A DNA stretch of 64,000 nucleotides from Triticum aestivum (GCF_018294505.1 NC_057794.1:188575716-188639715), one strand, 5' to 3'. Shown: positions 23,012 to 37,336, counted from the first letter of the stretch. Made by a program: numbers and translations. The notes: generated by a model from the letters alone, not told the origin.

Positions 23012-24866
23012 TCTTTCGTCTTCGTCCATCGGTAACTATATTTTTATTCGCCACATTATATGTGTTTTGCTTGGAGCGTCTTGTATGATTAGAGTCTTTG
23101 CTTTTTAGTTTACCACAATCATCATTGCTATACACACCTTTTGGGAGAGACACACATGAATCAGAATTTATTAGAATACTATATGTGCTTCACTTATACC
23201 TTTTTAGCTAGATAATTTTGCTCTAGTGCTTCGCTTATATCTTTTAGAGCACGGTGGCGGTTTTATTTTATAGAAATTATATCTCTCATGCTTCACTTAT
23301 ATTATTTTTAGTGTCCCATAGAACAGCATGGTAATTTGCTTTGGTTATGAATTTAGTCCTAATATGATAGGCATCCAAGATCAGTATAATAAAAACTTTC
23401 ATAAAAAGTGCATTGAGTATTAGGAGAAGTTTGATACTTGATAATTGTTTTGAGATATAAAGGTGGCAATATTAGAGTGTGCTCGTTGAGTAGTTGTGAA
23501 TTTGAGAAATACTTGCGTTGAAGGGTGCAAGTCCCGTAGCATGCACGTATGGTGACCGTTGTGTAACAAATTTGAAACATGAGGTGTTATTTGATTGTCT
23601 GCCTTATGAGTGGTGGTCGGGGACGAGCGATGGTATTTTCCTACCAATCTATCCCCCTAGGAGCATGCACGTAATGCTTGGTTTTTGATGACTTGTAGAT
23701 TTTTGCAATAAGTATGTGACTTATTTATGACTAATGTTGATTCCGTGGATTATACGCACTCTCACCCTTCCATCATTGCTAGCCTCTTCGGTACCGTGCA
23801 TTGCCCTTTCTCACCTTGAGGGTTGGTGCAAACTTAGCCGGTGCATCCAAACCCCGTGATATGATAAGCTATGTCACACATAAACCTCCTTATATCTTCC
23901 ACAAAATAGCCACCGTACCTACCTATTATGGCATTTCCATAGCCATTTGGAGATATATTGCCATGCAACTTTCCATCATTCCATTTATCATGACACACAT
24001 CATCATTGTCATATTGCCTTGCATGATCATGTAGTTGACATCGTATTTGTGGAAAAACCACCATTCATAATTTTTCATACATGTCACTCTTGATTCATGG
24101 CCTTCCCAGTACACCGTCGGAGGCATTCATGTAGAATCATACTTTGTTCTAGTATCGAGTTGTAATCATTGAGTTGTAAATAAATAGAAGTGTGATGATC
24201 ATCATTAATAGAGCATTATCCCAAATAAAAAAAGAGAAAGGCCAAATATAAAAAAGGAAGGCCAAAAAAGGGGCAAAGCTACTATCCTTTTTTCCAGACT
24301 TGTGCTTCAAAGTAGCACCATGATCTTTATGATAGAGAGTCTCTTGTTTTGTCACTTTCGTATACTAGTGGGAATTTTTCATTATAGAACTTGGCTTGTA
24401 TATTCCAACAATGGGCTTCCTCTAATGCCCTATGTCTTCGTGAGCAAGCAAGTTGGATGCACACCCAGTTAGTTTCTTTTGTTGAGCTTTCATACATTTA
24501 TAGCTCTAGTGCATCCGTTGCATGGCAATCCCTACTCCTTGCATTGACATCAATTGATGGGCATCTCCCTCGCCCATTGAGTAGCCGCATCGATGTGAGA
24601 CTTTCTCCTTTTTTGTCTTCTCCACATAACCCCCATCATCATATTCTATTCCACCCATAGTGTTATATCCATGGCTCACGCTCATGTATTACGTGAAAGT
24701 TGAAAAAAGTTTGATATTACTAAAGTATGAAAAAATTGCTTGGCTTGTCATCGGGGTTGTGCATGATGAGAGCATTCTTGTGTGATGAAAATGGAGCATG
24801 ACCAAACTATATGATTTTGTAGGGATGAACATTCTTTTGCCATGTTATTTTGAGAAGACATAATTC

Positions 24867-24871
24867 CTTAG
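24867..24871. repeat. Left target-site duplicate of element H (CTTAG)
   Basis: CTTAG precedes TGTCACATCC here and follows the distal LTR at 37337-37341. The uninterrupted sequence is visible, inverted, in element B near 46640-46660. Confidence 0.9.
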
Positions 24872-27800
24872 TGTCACATCCCTAGCTTCTGGTGTTGCCT
24901 AGTGTTGCATCTTGCTTGCATCATGTTTAAATTTCTGAAACCTAAATTGAGGATTGTTGAAACCTCAGAGATCTGATGAAAAGAAGGGCAAGCACCCTTT
25001 AAATAGCATTCTGTGAATCCAAAATGCCCTAAATATAGTTTTGTGAATTTTGGCAAGAGTTATATATCAAACCAAAATTCTAGAACATTTTAAAGGAATT
25101 ATTTGGTCTCAGAATTTAAATCAATAATCTATTTGAATTTGGGGATATATTCATAATATATAATGAATATATTTTCAAATGCTTGGAAATGTTTTATGTA
25201 CTTTCGGAATAGTCCAGAGAGGTAACATAAAATATCTCAGAGTGTTTTGGCACTGTTTTGAATTCATTTTGAATTTTGAATCAGTGGCAAAATGTACTAA
25301 TAAAATAAAAACAAAACAAAACAGAGATAAAATTAGAAAAGGTAACAAAAATAAAAGAGAGGAACCTTACCGAGCAGCCCACCACTGTAGTGGCCTACTG
25401 GCCAAAGCCAGCCCGGCCCACCAGGGGCAGCGCTATCTTCTTCTTCCTGCCAGGAGGAGAAGCAGCTGCGTGCCCAATGCGCAGGCGAGCCGCGCTGGCT
25501 CCTCCCTGCCTGCGTGCCCCCCCCCCCTCGACTGCGTGGTCGCCGCCACGCACACCCCCCGACTCCCTCGTCCTCTCCCTTCTCTCCCTGGACCTCTTTA
25601 CCCTCCTCTGGCTCCCTCTCCCTCTCTTCCCGAGCGCACCAGAGGGCGCCGCCGTGCTCTACCACGGCCACCGGCCACCCCACGCCTCGCTGACGCACCG
25701 AGAAGCCCCGTCTCGTTCCCCTATTCCTCCTCACCAAGGCGGAGGGCGCCGGAAGCCCTGTGATGCCGCCAATGTCATCTTCTTCCTCGCAGGTCGTCGG
25801 AGATCCTCCTTGCCGCCCCGACTGCTCCGGACCGTCTCCGAGCTCGCTGACCTCCCCATCTGACTCGCCGTGAGCCTCCGACCCTGCCCATCCCTCTCTT
25901 CTTCCCCGTAGGCCTCCGTAGCCACCGGACCGCCTACGCCCGAACTCGCCGCCGCCTGCGCTCGCCGCCGACGCGACTCCGGCGAACAAATGGTCCGCCT
26001 GACGTGTCCAACCCACTCACCGCATCGTGTAGATCACGTTGGAGCTGGCCCCGTTCTTCCAGAGCCACCGCAACAACGAGTTCGGCCTCGCCCGAACCGC
26101 GGCAGCCGCAAGGCTCGTCGCCGGCGTCGATTCCGGCTGTCCCAGGCCCGACAACCACCACCACTCGACACACCGTCGCGCTAGCTTTCTAGAGAGCCCA
26201 GCCAAGCTTCGAACGAAGCACCACAGCTCGACTCTGAGTACCTCCGCCATGCCTGGCCATCGCCGGCGGCCTAACTCCGGCGAAGCCGACGTGGCGATGT
26301 CATTAGCCTCTAATGACGCCTTAACTAACACCCTAGTGCCACTGCCGTGTGGGCCCCGGCGACAAAATTAATTAGTTTAATTTCTGTTTAGATTAGTGCT
26401 AATCTTGCGGACCCCACGTGTCAGCTTTGACTTTGGTCAAGTCAACGTTGACCGACCCCACATGTCAGTGACTCATGCCAGCATTGTGTCACTAACCAGT
26501 GGACCCCACTGGTCAGGTTTGATCTAGACCGCTGCTGTTGACTTGCTGACGCAGGCATGACGCAGTGCTGATGCAATAAGTCATTTCTAGACTGAAAATA
26601 ATTCAGAAAATTCCAGAAAATTGCCTAAACTTCTAAAAATCATAGAAATTCAACCATAACTCCAAAAGAAATAAATTATATATGAAAAATTATCAGAAAA
26701 ATTCAAGGAATCCATCTATACCATTTTCATGCATCTTTGAACAATGTTTGTCCTCTGTTTTGGACAAAACAAATAAAGGGCATTTAAATAATCAAATATG
26801 GACTTGGAATTTGAATCTTGTATTCAATCCAACTTCATTTAAATCATAACTAGATGCATTAGCTCAAATCACAGCATATTGCCATGTCATGATCATGCAT
26901 CATATTGTCGCATATGCATTGATTGTGTTCTTCTCTTTTGCCGGTGTTTGTCCCCCTTCAGTAGACGATGTTCCGACGATGTAATCGATGACACCGATGA
27001 AGAGCTATAATATCTTCAGAAGTGCTAGGCAAGCAAAACCCCCTTGTTCATTCCGATACAATCCCACTCTCCCGCTCCTGCTCTCTTTTACTGCATTAGG
27101 ACAACACGATTCCTCTGTTATCCTCTGCATGACCTGTCATTGCCATAGTAAATAGATTAAACCCACTAGCATGAGTAGGAGTTGTTTGAGCTCTGATGTG
27201 CCTACTCATTCATGCTTGTTTGTCATGCCTACTAGTGCTTAGAGTTGAGTCGGGTCTGATTCATCAGGGATGAATCGGAGGTGTGTAAACATGTCCTACT
27301 ATTGAGAGCTAAGTGTGTGAACACAATTTGGTAAAGGTAGCGGTGAGAGGCCATGTAGGAGTACATGGTGGGTTGTCTCATTGAAGCCGTCCTTAGGAAC
27401 TGAGTTCTATGTTTGTGATCCATGAAATAGTTACTACCACACATTGGGCCCGAAACCAATGGACCCTCTCGGCTTCTTGATCACCCTTGTCCTCTGTCCA
27501 GGAGTTGCAACTAGTTTTGGTGTTTATAGGATATGTGTTGGCGGCCGTGCGTAGCGCTGACCCTAGGGGTGGGCTATGATGCGGTAGATACACCATGGCA
27601 CGGTGTACCGGGCGCCCGTTTGGTGTCTCGGGAACCCTGTTCACATCGTTCGGGGCCGTATGTGGAAACGTCGGCTGGACTCCCTGCGGATGGAACCTGG
27701 ATAGGCGATAAACCTGGACTAGAGACTTGAGTGTTTAGGTAGGCCATGGCCGAACCCTCGTTGGGCTTCCGCTTGAAGGTTGCCGAGTACATGTCGTGTA

Positions 27801-29097
27801 AACGGCGGTAAGTGGTGAGAGCGTGTGTGAAGAAGTACACCCCTGCAGGGTTAACATCATCTATGCGAATAGCCGTGTCCGCGGTAAAGGACTTCTGGGT
27901 TGCCTATAACAGTTCAAAGACAAGTGAAAGTGGATACTTTAAAACTCGCAAGATAAGTGTGAGTGCTATGGATGGCCTTCTCGTAGGGAGACGGGAGCGG
28001 GTCTATAGTGGTGTATTGAATGGTGAATATGTGGACTCTTGTGCGCCACCTCAAAAGAGTTGCTTGAAGTCGTAGTTCAGGTTAGCCACTGAGTCAAAGC
28101 TGGCTTGCTGTAGTCAAACTCCACCATCCCCCCTTGATGATACCGATGCATTTGTAGCTAGTTCTGATGTAAGTCTTGCTGAGTACCTTTGTACTCATGT
28201 TTGCTTATTTTATGTTTTGCAAAGACGTCAGTCTCGCTAGTAGTTCCGTGTGGACTTCGACGTTTAGCTCGATACCTCAGCTACGATCTTGTGCCTTGGC
28301 AGGATCTGGTAGATAGTCAGGCTTCTCAGCCTTTTTCAATTATAGATGTCTGTACTCAGACATGTTAAGCTTCCGCATGTGCTCTAATTGTATGCTATGA
28401 TTGTTGGGTCATGAGACCCATGTTTGTAATATCTCGCTCCTCGGAGCCTAATGAACAAATACTCTGAGTCGTAGAGTCTTGTTGTGATGCCATGTTGTAT
28501 TGCACATATTGAGCATATTGTGTGTATGACTGAACTGCTTGGTATGTGTGGGATCCGACAACCTAGTTGTTTATCCTTGGTAGCCTCTCTTATGGGGAAA
28601 TGTAGTCTTGTGCTTCCATGAGCCATAGTATTCCGCTACAGCAAGGTTCACCGGAGTCCTGCTAGCCCAACCCTACTGCTCCGGAACACTTGACTAGCCG
28701 GCATGTGATTCACTTCGTTCCTGTGTCTGTCCCTTCGGGGAAATGTCATGCGGTGACATCCAGAGTCCTGCCTAGCCTCCTATAGCCCGGTTCACCGGAG
28801 TCCTGTTAGCCCAGTGCTACAGCCCGGATTCACACGTTGCTGACCGACATGCTCGATGTTGATTCATGTATGCCTGTCCCCGTAAGTTAGTGCCACGTTG
28901 GGTTCACGACTAGTCATGTCGGCCCGGGTTCTCTGTCATATGGATGCTAGCAATACTATCATATACGTGAGCCAAAAGGCGCAAACGGTCCCGGGCCATG
29001 GTAAGGCGACACCCGTGGGAATACCATGCGTGAGGCCGCAAAGTGATATGAGGTGTTACCGGCTAGATCGATGTGACTTGGAATCGGGGTCCTGACA
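24872..29097 (+). repeat. Element H, 5' LTR (4226 bp)
   Basis: Starts TGTCACATCCCTAGC and ends GGGGTCCTGACA. A GC-rich block (25380-26330) yields open frames on both strands that recur in the other LTR and are not genes. Near the 3' end are internal repeats with the motif GGTTCACCGGAGTCCTG. Confidence 0.92.
28640..28835. repeat. Short repeats in the H LTR (GGTTCACCGGAGTCCTG units)
   Basis: Units containing GGTTCACCGGAGTCCTG followed by a TAGCCCA string occur at about 28645 and 28789, with a partial copy at about 28761. The distal LTR has the same arrangement at about 36884 and 37028. Confidence 0.65.
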
Positions 29098-29101
29098 ACT
29101 T

Positions 29102-29114
29102 TGGTATCAGAGCC
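29102..29114 (+). other. Primer binding site of element H (tRNA-Met type)
   Basis: TGGTATCAGAGCC starts four bases after the LTR end. It is the same site as in element A, on the opposite strand. Confidence 0.88.
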
Positions 29115-32100
29115 TGACTGCCTGTAGGATTACGATGCCAAAATGGTCGAAGTTGTGTCTAGAAATGCTTTTGTTATGTAAGGGAATTGATTGTGGAAGG
29201 GAACATAAGGCTCTTTTTACTCCTTATCCTCACGACCTTCTGATCTACGTCATCTTATCTTTTCTACGGGGTTAAGAACTAGGCTTCTCTTCTATCTCTC
29301 AGGATGACGTGTTACTAAACCGTAGTTGCCTAGGATTGTTGGGTTTAAGCCTCAGTTCAGCTCCTACTACTTCCATATGTTCATAGCTGGCCTCAGAACC
29401 TTGATATTGTGTATTGAGTGGTTATGCCACCATTTTGCAGGATGTCTCAAATCTTTTTGAGCATTTACAGCCGGTATGCTGTCCGAGTCATCCCAGGTTC
29501 CTAAACAATCTAATGCATTTGCAAATCCCTTTCTCCTGTGTTCGATGTCTTTTGGGCCAGATTAATCACACTAACCAGTGTGTTGAGGTATTCCATAGCC
29601 TCGATATATATGTTGGAACTATTATTATGACCCTAGTTGTCCTAGAGAACCACCCAGTAATCTAGTAATGCTTTGTGTTCCAAGTGTGATGATTCTGGCC
29701 ACCATTCTCGAAAGCATCCCGTGATGCCATTTAGTTAGTAGGTATTTTATTTCTGGGTCCTTAAACCCAAGATTCATTCTACTTACATCCTGTTGATAGT
29801 GTTGCTCGTACCTTTAGGATGTTAGTAACCTCTGCATTAGTCCTCGAGGTCCGTGGTATTTCCTTCTTCCAAATACTATGAACCACTTATGGCAGAAGTT
29901 TGTTGGATCAAAAGATCACAACAAGAGTGCTCTTGATGAGTTCCCCATTCTATATTGTGATTCTGCCAGTCCTACCATTCTGCATGGGTTGTCCGGAAGA
30001 AATGTTGAGCTTTGCTCGACATACTAATCTATGCATCCACAACTCAGAAAATTATATGTTCCTTTGAGTTGTCCCTCTGTAGTTGTATTCCGATCCTTGT
30101 CTATCAGTTGATAGCCAAGTTTATGTCGTGCATTCGTGTTATCGATGCCTATTATTCTTGTGGTCCATCGAGCCATTCTAATCCGGAATGACTAGGAGAA
30201 ACAAACTCCAGCACCTCATCCATTTCTTGGACTAGTCAAAGTAGTTGTATTCCGCAGATCAAAATGCCAATCCAGCTTTTGTTCTGTTCTACCTCGGAGT
30301 ATTACCCCCTTTATGTCAGGATTGTCATAGGAATTGCAGCATCTCTCATGAATTCTTGACGTAGTGATACTCTCTCCATCATTATTCATTTCTCAGTTTC
30401 CGTGTTGTTGCAACCGGAATGTCGACAAGTGAATCGTGATGTGTGAAATCAATACTCCTAGCAACCCCGTTGCTTGGTAGTTAAAGGACAATAACTTCAT
30501 TCTTAGCATGTTGGTTATTGAATCATCGTTCTAAGGTAGATTGTGCTACCTAATCATTGTTTCTGGTGCACTCTTCGACCAATGTGTTAGGAGTGTGTCA
30601 ATCCATCACTCTCTTGATCACATTGTCTTGCCCTAAAAAGCAAGATTGTTCTCGAGCTTAGTAACATATCGGTGGTTCGTGATGTTCCGATTATCTTCTC
30701 GGAGGTATCACGCGGCTGTCACCTAATCGCTATGTTGAGTTCGTGATCAAGTTAGTTTCTTGTAGCCACCCTCTTCTCCAGGAATCTGTGTTGGATACCC
30801 CTGAGCTAGTTGGCTAAGCTTATCAACAACTTGGAGAGTTGGGAGATAAAAGCTTGTCCTACCACGCTCACCCCTAAGGGATATCTTGTATCTGTGTTGA
30901 AGAAAGATAATATCTTCATCGATTGATCCACATGATCAATTGTTGGCGCTATTGCCTTATCAATCCCTTGATTTCAGTGTGGGCTATCATCAAATCAAAT
31001 CAGAACCAATGATGTTCGTAATGTTGTCTTACTCTTGGTTGATCCCTTGAGCATACACCATTACATCTTTTGGTCTGACCAATTCTATCATCGTGTTCAC
31101 ATGATGGTGGAAGTCAAGTGATATGGAGATTCCGATGAGTTGTTGTTGAGTCCATCAGCAGCATTTTGTCTCCCCCATGATTCACGTTGAACATTACACT
31201 AGTGTTGGAAACTTTATAAGCATTGCCCTCAAGTTCCGATCATGAAGCATATGTCCGGTTGAAAGATGTGACTTCCTCTAATTCATGTGCATCTGGTGTA
31301 AGTTGCCGCCGTGAATTCGAGAAAGTTTGTTTTTGCTTCCTCTGGAATCATCCCAAGTCAGTCATGCATGTGCGAAGTATTCTATGGTCTGATAGACTGA
31401 TCATCTACATTCTATTTGTATCCCTAGCACACCAAGCCACTGATTGATTTGTTCAAGGAGAAGAAGTTTCTTCTTAAGAGTTAGACCTACGCAAGGACTT
31501 CGATATCCTTGTTGATGGTTCCCCCTGAACTCGGTAGTGTTTCATTTTAAGACTACCAGGTGACCATGCTTGTCTAGGACAGTGTGTTCACATGCTTGTA
31601 GCAGAACCGGCTCATGTTTTGGAGCTTACTACTGTAGTTCATTCCCCCGAGAATCTCGCAACGTCGTCTCGTCGATTTGTGTTGCAAACCTTCATTTTCC
31701 TTTCTAGACTCGATGAGTCTGGAATATCTTGACACCGACCAGATCTGAATCTCAGGTAGATATGATGGTTGGAGCATTTTCCAAGAACTATAATATTGGT
31801 CTCTCGATAACCGGTAAAGTGGATGTCGTGGCCAACACATCCAGCCAGAAGACCTATTATTATAGTATCTCGATTGAAGAAAGTTGGCCACCTTCCCATG
31901 AGGATTTCGTAGGATTTACCTCCGTAGTTAATCCTTACGGATTCTTGTGCTCCCGAAGTCCGATCTTTTACTTTATGTTCTATATATCAAACCATATCTA
32001 TGAATGGGATACACTAGCACATCAAGGAGAACATTAGAAGCGGAGTGCTATATGTCTCTTGGTCAATCATCTAGATTTTCTTCCCTTGGCCTCGCTAAGG

Positions 32101-33083
32101 TGAAATCTGAGAAAGTGTTATCTTCCTTTGCATCTGCATCATCCATCACCATTCATCATGGTGGTATGTTGTGTTGCCAGGATCCTTGACACGGATATTG
32201 GTAAAACCTTGATGAATATGGAGATGCTCAAGTTCTTGAGGGCACGAGAAAGCACCAGGTTTTACCGTTGGCGTTAACTGGGATTTGCTTCCAGTTTCCT
32301 CGGTTATGTTATAACCTTTTCAAACAGTGGACTCACTCTCGACTATTGAGTTCTTCCCCAGTTACCAGAATCATTCCCAACATTTGCATTTTGTTCCCAG
32401 CTTGCACCTCAGTAGTTGTTGTTCAGGATCATCTTCAAGAGTGGACTTACCATGGGTCCCATCCATTTCCGATGATAAGAAAAATCATCCATTGCGTTGT
32501 TTTGAACAAGGTAGTCCACATCATCCTTTATAGTCCAAGTATGTCATTTCTCTGAACTCCCTCAAACGATCAATTGTAAATTGCCTTAAGCTGGTATGAA
32601 GAATTTCAATGATCTCTGAATCAAAAGTAATTCTTTTTGCCACTTAAGGGAATATTTCTGCGAGTCACCTTCCTTAAGATGTCTCGTTATGGTATCATGG
32701 CAATTATCTCCTCGCTATTTTTAAACCATGCACCATCCTACTTAAGCGTGGAATTGTTGCCTACCAAATTTGAACCTTTATCATCCGATTCTTTCCATCA
32801 CCCCTGATGTCTGCTTCGTGTCTCAGCTGAAGAGATGTTTTATATCTCACTCCATGAGTTGATCTTGAGTGATCGATCTCTGAGGAGATCGATTCCTTTA
32901 GAATTTCTTTCTGCCGTCATCATGCTGGATGAAGATCCCGAAAGCAAAGACGTCAAGATCAAGATGACGCAATGAATCAACATCTTCGGGAGGGGCAGTT
33001 GGATCGAGAAGACTGCGATAGTTTTGTGACCCCCCCTTCCTTCTTACCTCACGACTTGAATCTCGGGACGAGATTCTTGTTTA

Positions 33084-33095
33084 GTAGGGGTGAGC
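33084..33095 (+). other. Polypurine tract of element H
   Basis: GTAGGGGTGAGC abuts the 3' LTR start at 33096. Confidence 0.7.
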
Positions 33096-36000
33096 TGTCA
33101 CATCCCTAGCTTCTGGTGTTGCCTAGTGTTGCATCTTGCTTGCATCATGTTTAAATTTCTGAAACTTGAATTGAGGATTGTTGAAACCTCAGAGATCTGA
33201 TTAAAAGAAGGGCAAGCACCCTTTAAATAGCATTCTGTGAATCCAAAATGCCCTAAAAATAGTTTTGTGAATTTTGGCAAGAGTTATATATCAAACCAAA
33301 ATTCTGGAACATTTTTAAGGAATTATTTGGTCTCTGAATTTAAATCAATAATCTATTTGAATTTGGGGATATATTCATAATATATAATGAATATATTTTC
33401 AAATGCTTTGAAATGTTTCCTGTACTTTTGGAATAGTCTAGAGAGGTAACATAAAATATCTCAGAGTGTTTTGGCACTGTTTTGAATTCAGTTTGAATTT
33501 TGAATCAGTGGCAAAATGTATTAATAAAAACAAAACAAAATAGAGATAAAATTAGAAAAGGTAACAGAAATAAAAGAGAGGAACCTTACCGAGCAGCCCA
33601 CCACTGTAGTGGCCTACTGGCCAAAGCCAGCCCGGCCCACCAGGGGCAGTGCTGTCTTCTTCCACCTGCCAGGAGAAGCAGCTGCGTGCCCGATGCGCAG
33701 GCGAGCCGCGCTGGCTCCTCCCTGCCTGTGTGCCCCCACCCCTCGACTGCCTGGTCGCCGCCACGCACACCCCCCGACCCCCTCGTCCTCTCCCCTCTCT
33801 CCCTAGACCTCTTTCCCCTCCTCTGGCTCCCTCTCCCTCTCTTCCCGAGCGCATCAGAGGGCACCGCCATGCTCAACCACGGCCACCGGCCACCCCACGC
33901 CTCGCCGACGCGCCAAGAAGCCCCGCCTCGTTCCCCTCTTCCTCCTCACCAAGGCGGAGGGCGCCGGAAGCCCTGTGATGCCGCCAACATCATCTTCTTC
34001 CTCGCCGGTCGCCGGAGATCCTCCTTGCCGCCCCGACTACTCGGACCGTCTCTGAGCTCGCTGACCTCCCCGTCCGACTCGCCGTGAGCCTCCGACCCTG
34101 CCCATCCCTCTCTTCTTCCCCGTAGGCCTCCGTAGCCACCGGACCGCTTACGCCCGAACCCGCCGCTGCCTGCGCTTGCCGCCGACACGACTCCGGCGAC
34201 CAAATGGTCCGCCCGACGCGTCCAACCCACTCACTGCATCGTGTAGATCACGTAGGAGCTAGCCCCGTTCTTCCAGAGCCACCACAACGACGAGTTCGGC
34301 TTGCCCGAACCCCGGCAGCCGCAAGGCTCGTCACCGGTGTCGATTCCGGCTGTCCCAGGCCTGACAACCACCACCACTTGACGCACCATCGCGCCAGCTT
34401 TCCAGAGAGCCCAGCCAAGCTTCGAACGAAGCACCACAGCTCGACTCCGAGCACCTCCGCCACGCCTGGCCATCGCCGGCGGCCTAACTCCGGCGAAGCC
34501 GACGTGGCGATGTCATTAGCCTCTAATGACGCCTTAACTAACACCCTTGTGCCACTGCCGTGTGGGCCCCGGTGCCAAAATTAATTAGTTTAATTTCTGT
34601 TTAGATTAGTGCTAATCTTGTGGACCCCACGTGTAAGCTTTGACTTTGGTCAAGTCAACGTTGACCGACCCCACACGTCAGTGACTCATGCCAGCATTGT
34701 GTCACTGACCAGCGGACCCCACTGGTCAGGTTTGACCCAGACCGCTGCAATTGACTTGCTGACACAGGCATGATGCAGTGTTGACGCAATAAGTCATTTC
34801 TAGATTAAAAATAATTAAGAAAATTCCAGAAAATTGCCTAAACTTCTAAAAATCATAGAAATTCAACCGTAACTCCAAATGAAATAAATTATATATGAAA
34901 AATTATCAAAAAAATTGAAGGAATCTATCTGTACCATTTTCATGCATGTTTGAACAATGTTTGTCCTCTGTTTTGGACAAAACAAATAAAGGGCATTTAA
35001 ATAATCATATATGGAGTTGGAATTTGAATCTTGTATTCAAACCAACTTCATTTAAATCATAACTAGATGCATTAGCTCAAGCCACGGCATATTGCCATGT
35101 CATGATCATGCATCATATTGTCGCATATGCATTGATTGTGTTCTTCTCTTTTGTCGGTGTTTGTCCCCCTTCAGTAGACGATGCTCCGACGATGTGATCG
35201 ATGACACCGATGAAGAGCTATAATATCTTCAGAAGTGCCAGGCAAGCAAAAACCCCTTGTTCATTCCGATACAATCCCACTCTCCCGCTCCTGCTCTCTT
35301 TTACTACATTAGGACAACACGATTCCTCTGTTACTTGCTGCGGTAGTTTAACCCCTTATCCTCTCCATGACCTGTCCTTGGCACAGTAAATAGATGAAAC
35401 CCACTAGCATGACTAGGAGTTGTTTGAGCCCTGATGTGCCTACTCATTCATGCTTGTTTGTCATGCCTGCTACTGCTTAGAGTTGAGTCAGGTATGATTC
35501 ATCGGGGATGAATCGGAGGTGTGTGAACATGTCCTACTGTTCAGAGCTAAGTGTGTGAACACAATTTGGTAAAGGTAGTGGTCAGAGGCCATGTAGGAGT
35601 GCATGGTGGGTTGTCTCATTGAAGCTGTCCTTAGGAACTGAGTTCTGTGTTTGTGATCCATGAAACAGTTACTACCACGCATTGGGCCCGAAACCAATGG
35701 ACCCTCTCGGCTTCTTGATCACCCTTGTCCTCTGTCCAGGAGTTGCAACTAGTTTCTAGTGTTTATAGGATATGTGTTGGCGGCCGTGCGTAGCGCTGAC
35801 CCTAGGGGTGGGCTATGATGCGGTAGATACACCGTGGCACGGTGTACCGGGCGCCCGTTTGGTGTCTCGGGAACCCTGTTGACATCGTTCGGGGCCGTAT
35901 GTGGAAACCTCGGCCGGACTCCCTGCGGATGGAACCTGGATAGGCGATAAACCTGGACTAGAGATTTGAGTGTTTAGGTAGGCCATGGCCGACACCCTCG

Positions 36001-37336
36001 TTGGGCTTCCGCTTGAAGGTTGCTGAGTAAATGTCGTGTAGACGGCGGTAAGTGGTGAGAGCGTGTGTGAAGAAGTACACCCCTGCAGGGTTAACATCAT
36101 CTATTCGAATAGCCGTGTCTGCGGTAAAGGACTTCTGGGTTGCCTATAACAGTTCAAAGACAAGTGAAAGTGGATACTTTAAAACTCGGAAGATAAGTGT
36201 GAGTGCTATGGATGGCCTTCTCGTAGGGAGACGAGAGCGGATCCATAGTGGTGTATTGAATGGTGAATATGTGGAATCGTGTGCGCCACCTCAAAAGAGT
36301 TGCTTGTAGTCGTAGTTCATGTTAACCATTGAGTCAAAGCTGGCTTGCTGCAGTCAAACTCCACCACCCCCCTTGATGATACCGATGCATATGTAGCTAG
36401 TTCTGATGTAAGTCTTGCTGAGTACCTTTGTACTCACGTTTGCTTATTTTATGTTTTGCAGAGACGTCCGTCTCGCTAGTAGTTCCGTGTGGACTTCGAC
36501 GTTTAGCTTGATACCTCAGCTACGATCTTGTGCCTCGGCAGGATCTGGTAGATAGTCAGGCTTCTCAGCCTTTTTCAATTATAGATGTCTGTACTCAGAC
36601 ATGTTAAGCTTCCGCATGTGCTCTGATTGTATGTTATGATTGTTGGGTCATGAGACCCATGTTTGTAATATCTCGCTCCTCGGAGCCTAATGAACAAATA
36701 CTCTGAGTCGTAGAGTCTTGTTGTGATGCCATGTTGTATTGCACATATTGAGCATATTGTGTGTATGATTGAAATGCTTGGTATGTGTGGGATCCGACAA
36801 CCTAGTTTTTTATCCTCGGTAGCCTCTCTTATGGGGAAATGTAGTCTTGTGCTTCCATGAGCCATAGTAGTCCGCTACAGCCCGGTTCACCGGAGTCCTG
36901 CTAGCCCAGCACTACTGCTCCGGAACACTTGACTGGCCGACATGTGATTCACTTCGTTCCTGTGTCTGTCCCTTCGGGGAAATGTCACGCGGTGACATCC
37001 GGAGTCCTGCCTAGCCTGCTACAGCCCGGTTCACTGGAGTCCTGTTAGCCCAGTGCTACAGCCCGGATTCACACGCTGCTGACCGACATGCTCGATGTTG
37101 ATTCATGTATGCCTGTCCCCGTAAGTTAGTGCCACTTTGGGTTCACGACTAGTCATGTCGGCCCGGGTTCTCTATCATATGGATGCGAGCGACACTATCA
37201 TATACGTGAGCCAAAAGGCGCAAATGGTCCCGGGCCATGGTAAGGCGACACCCGTGGGAATACCGTGCGTGAGGCCACAAAGTGATATGAGGTGTTACCA
37301 GCTAGATCAATGTGACTTGGAATCGGGGTCCTGACA
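33096..37336 (+). repeat. Element H, 3' LTR (4241 bp)
   Basis: Colinear with 24872-29097, with the same TGTCA/TGACA ends. It has an extra stretch of about 25 bp near 35333-35360 absent from the other LTR, plus scattered substitutions. Followed by the CTTAG duplicate. Confidence 0.92.

Larger units (their letters stand above)
22289..24866 (+). other. Element G non-coding internal module (left part)
   Basis: No coding frame is convincing. It carries two inverted repeats conserved in B and E (22323-22338 and 22988-23011), several copies of the TTGGGGATGCC motif, and an A-rich AAAGGCCAAAAAAGG stretch (24225-24280). It is colinear with the F internal region and the inverted internal region of B. 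It continues after H at 37342. Confidence 0.7.
29098..33095 (+). pseudogene. Element H internal region with decayed gag-pol
   Basis: Roughly 4 kb with stops in all frames. One reverse transcriptase patch is recognisable: GYHQIK (30982-30999) and SFGLTN (31066-31083) lie in the same frame 28 codons apart, close to the spacing in plant Gypsy RTs. After a frameshift, 31151-31168 aligns with the catalytic FIDDIL block but reads SISSIL, so the two catalytic aspartates are serines. The usual terminus CGGGACGAGATTC lies at 33063-33077. I see no intact protease, RNase H or integrase motif. Mobility would have required proteins from another element. Confidence 0.75.
24872..37336 (+). mobile_element. 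Element H: Ty3/Gypsy retrotransposon with 4.2 kb LTRs, complete
   Basis: LTRs at 24872-29097 and 33096-37336 begin TGTCA and end TGACA. The target duplicate is a perfect CTTAG. The primer site TGGTATCAGAGCC and the CGGGACGAGATTC terminus before the purine tract make it a plus-oriented tRNA-Met Gypsy element of the same broad group as A and D. LTRs make up about two thirds of its length, and the 4.0 kb internal region keeps only relics of pol. In the first 230 bp I count about six LTR differences by eye, so it is not a very recent insertion. Confidence 0.92.

Noticed and set aside
25179..26371. Frames of 150-227 codons in H (also 33500-34584)
   Set aside because: Present at the same LTR position in both copies, with frameshifts between them and multiple overlapping frames. 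LTR composition explains them.
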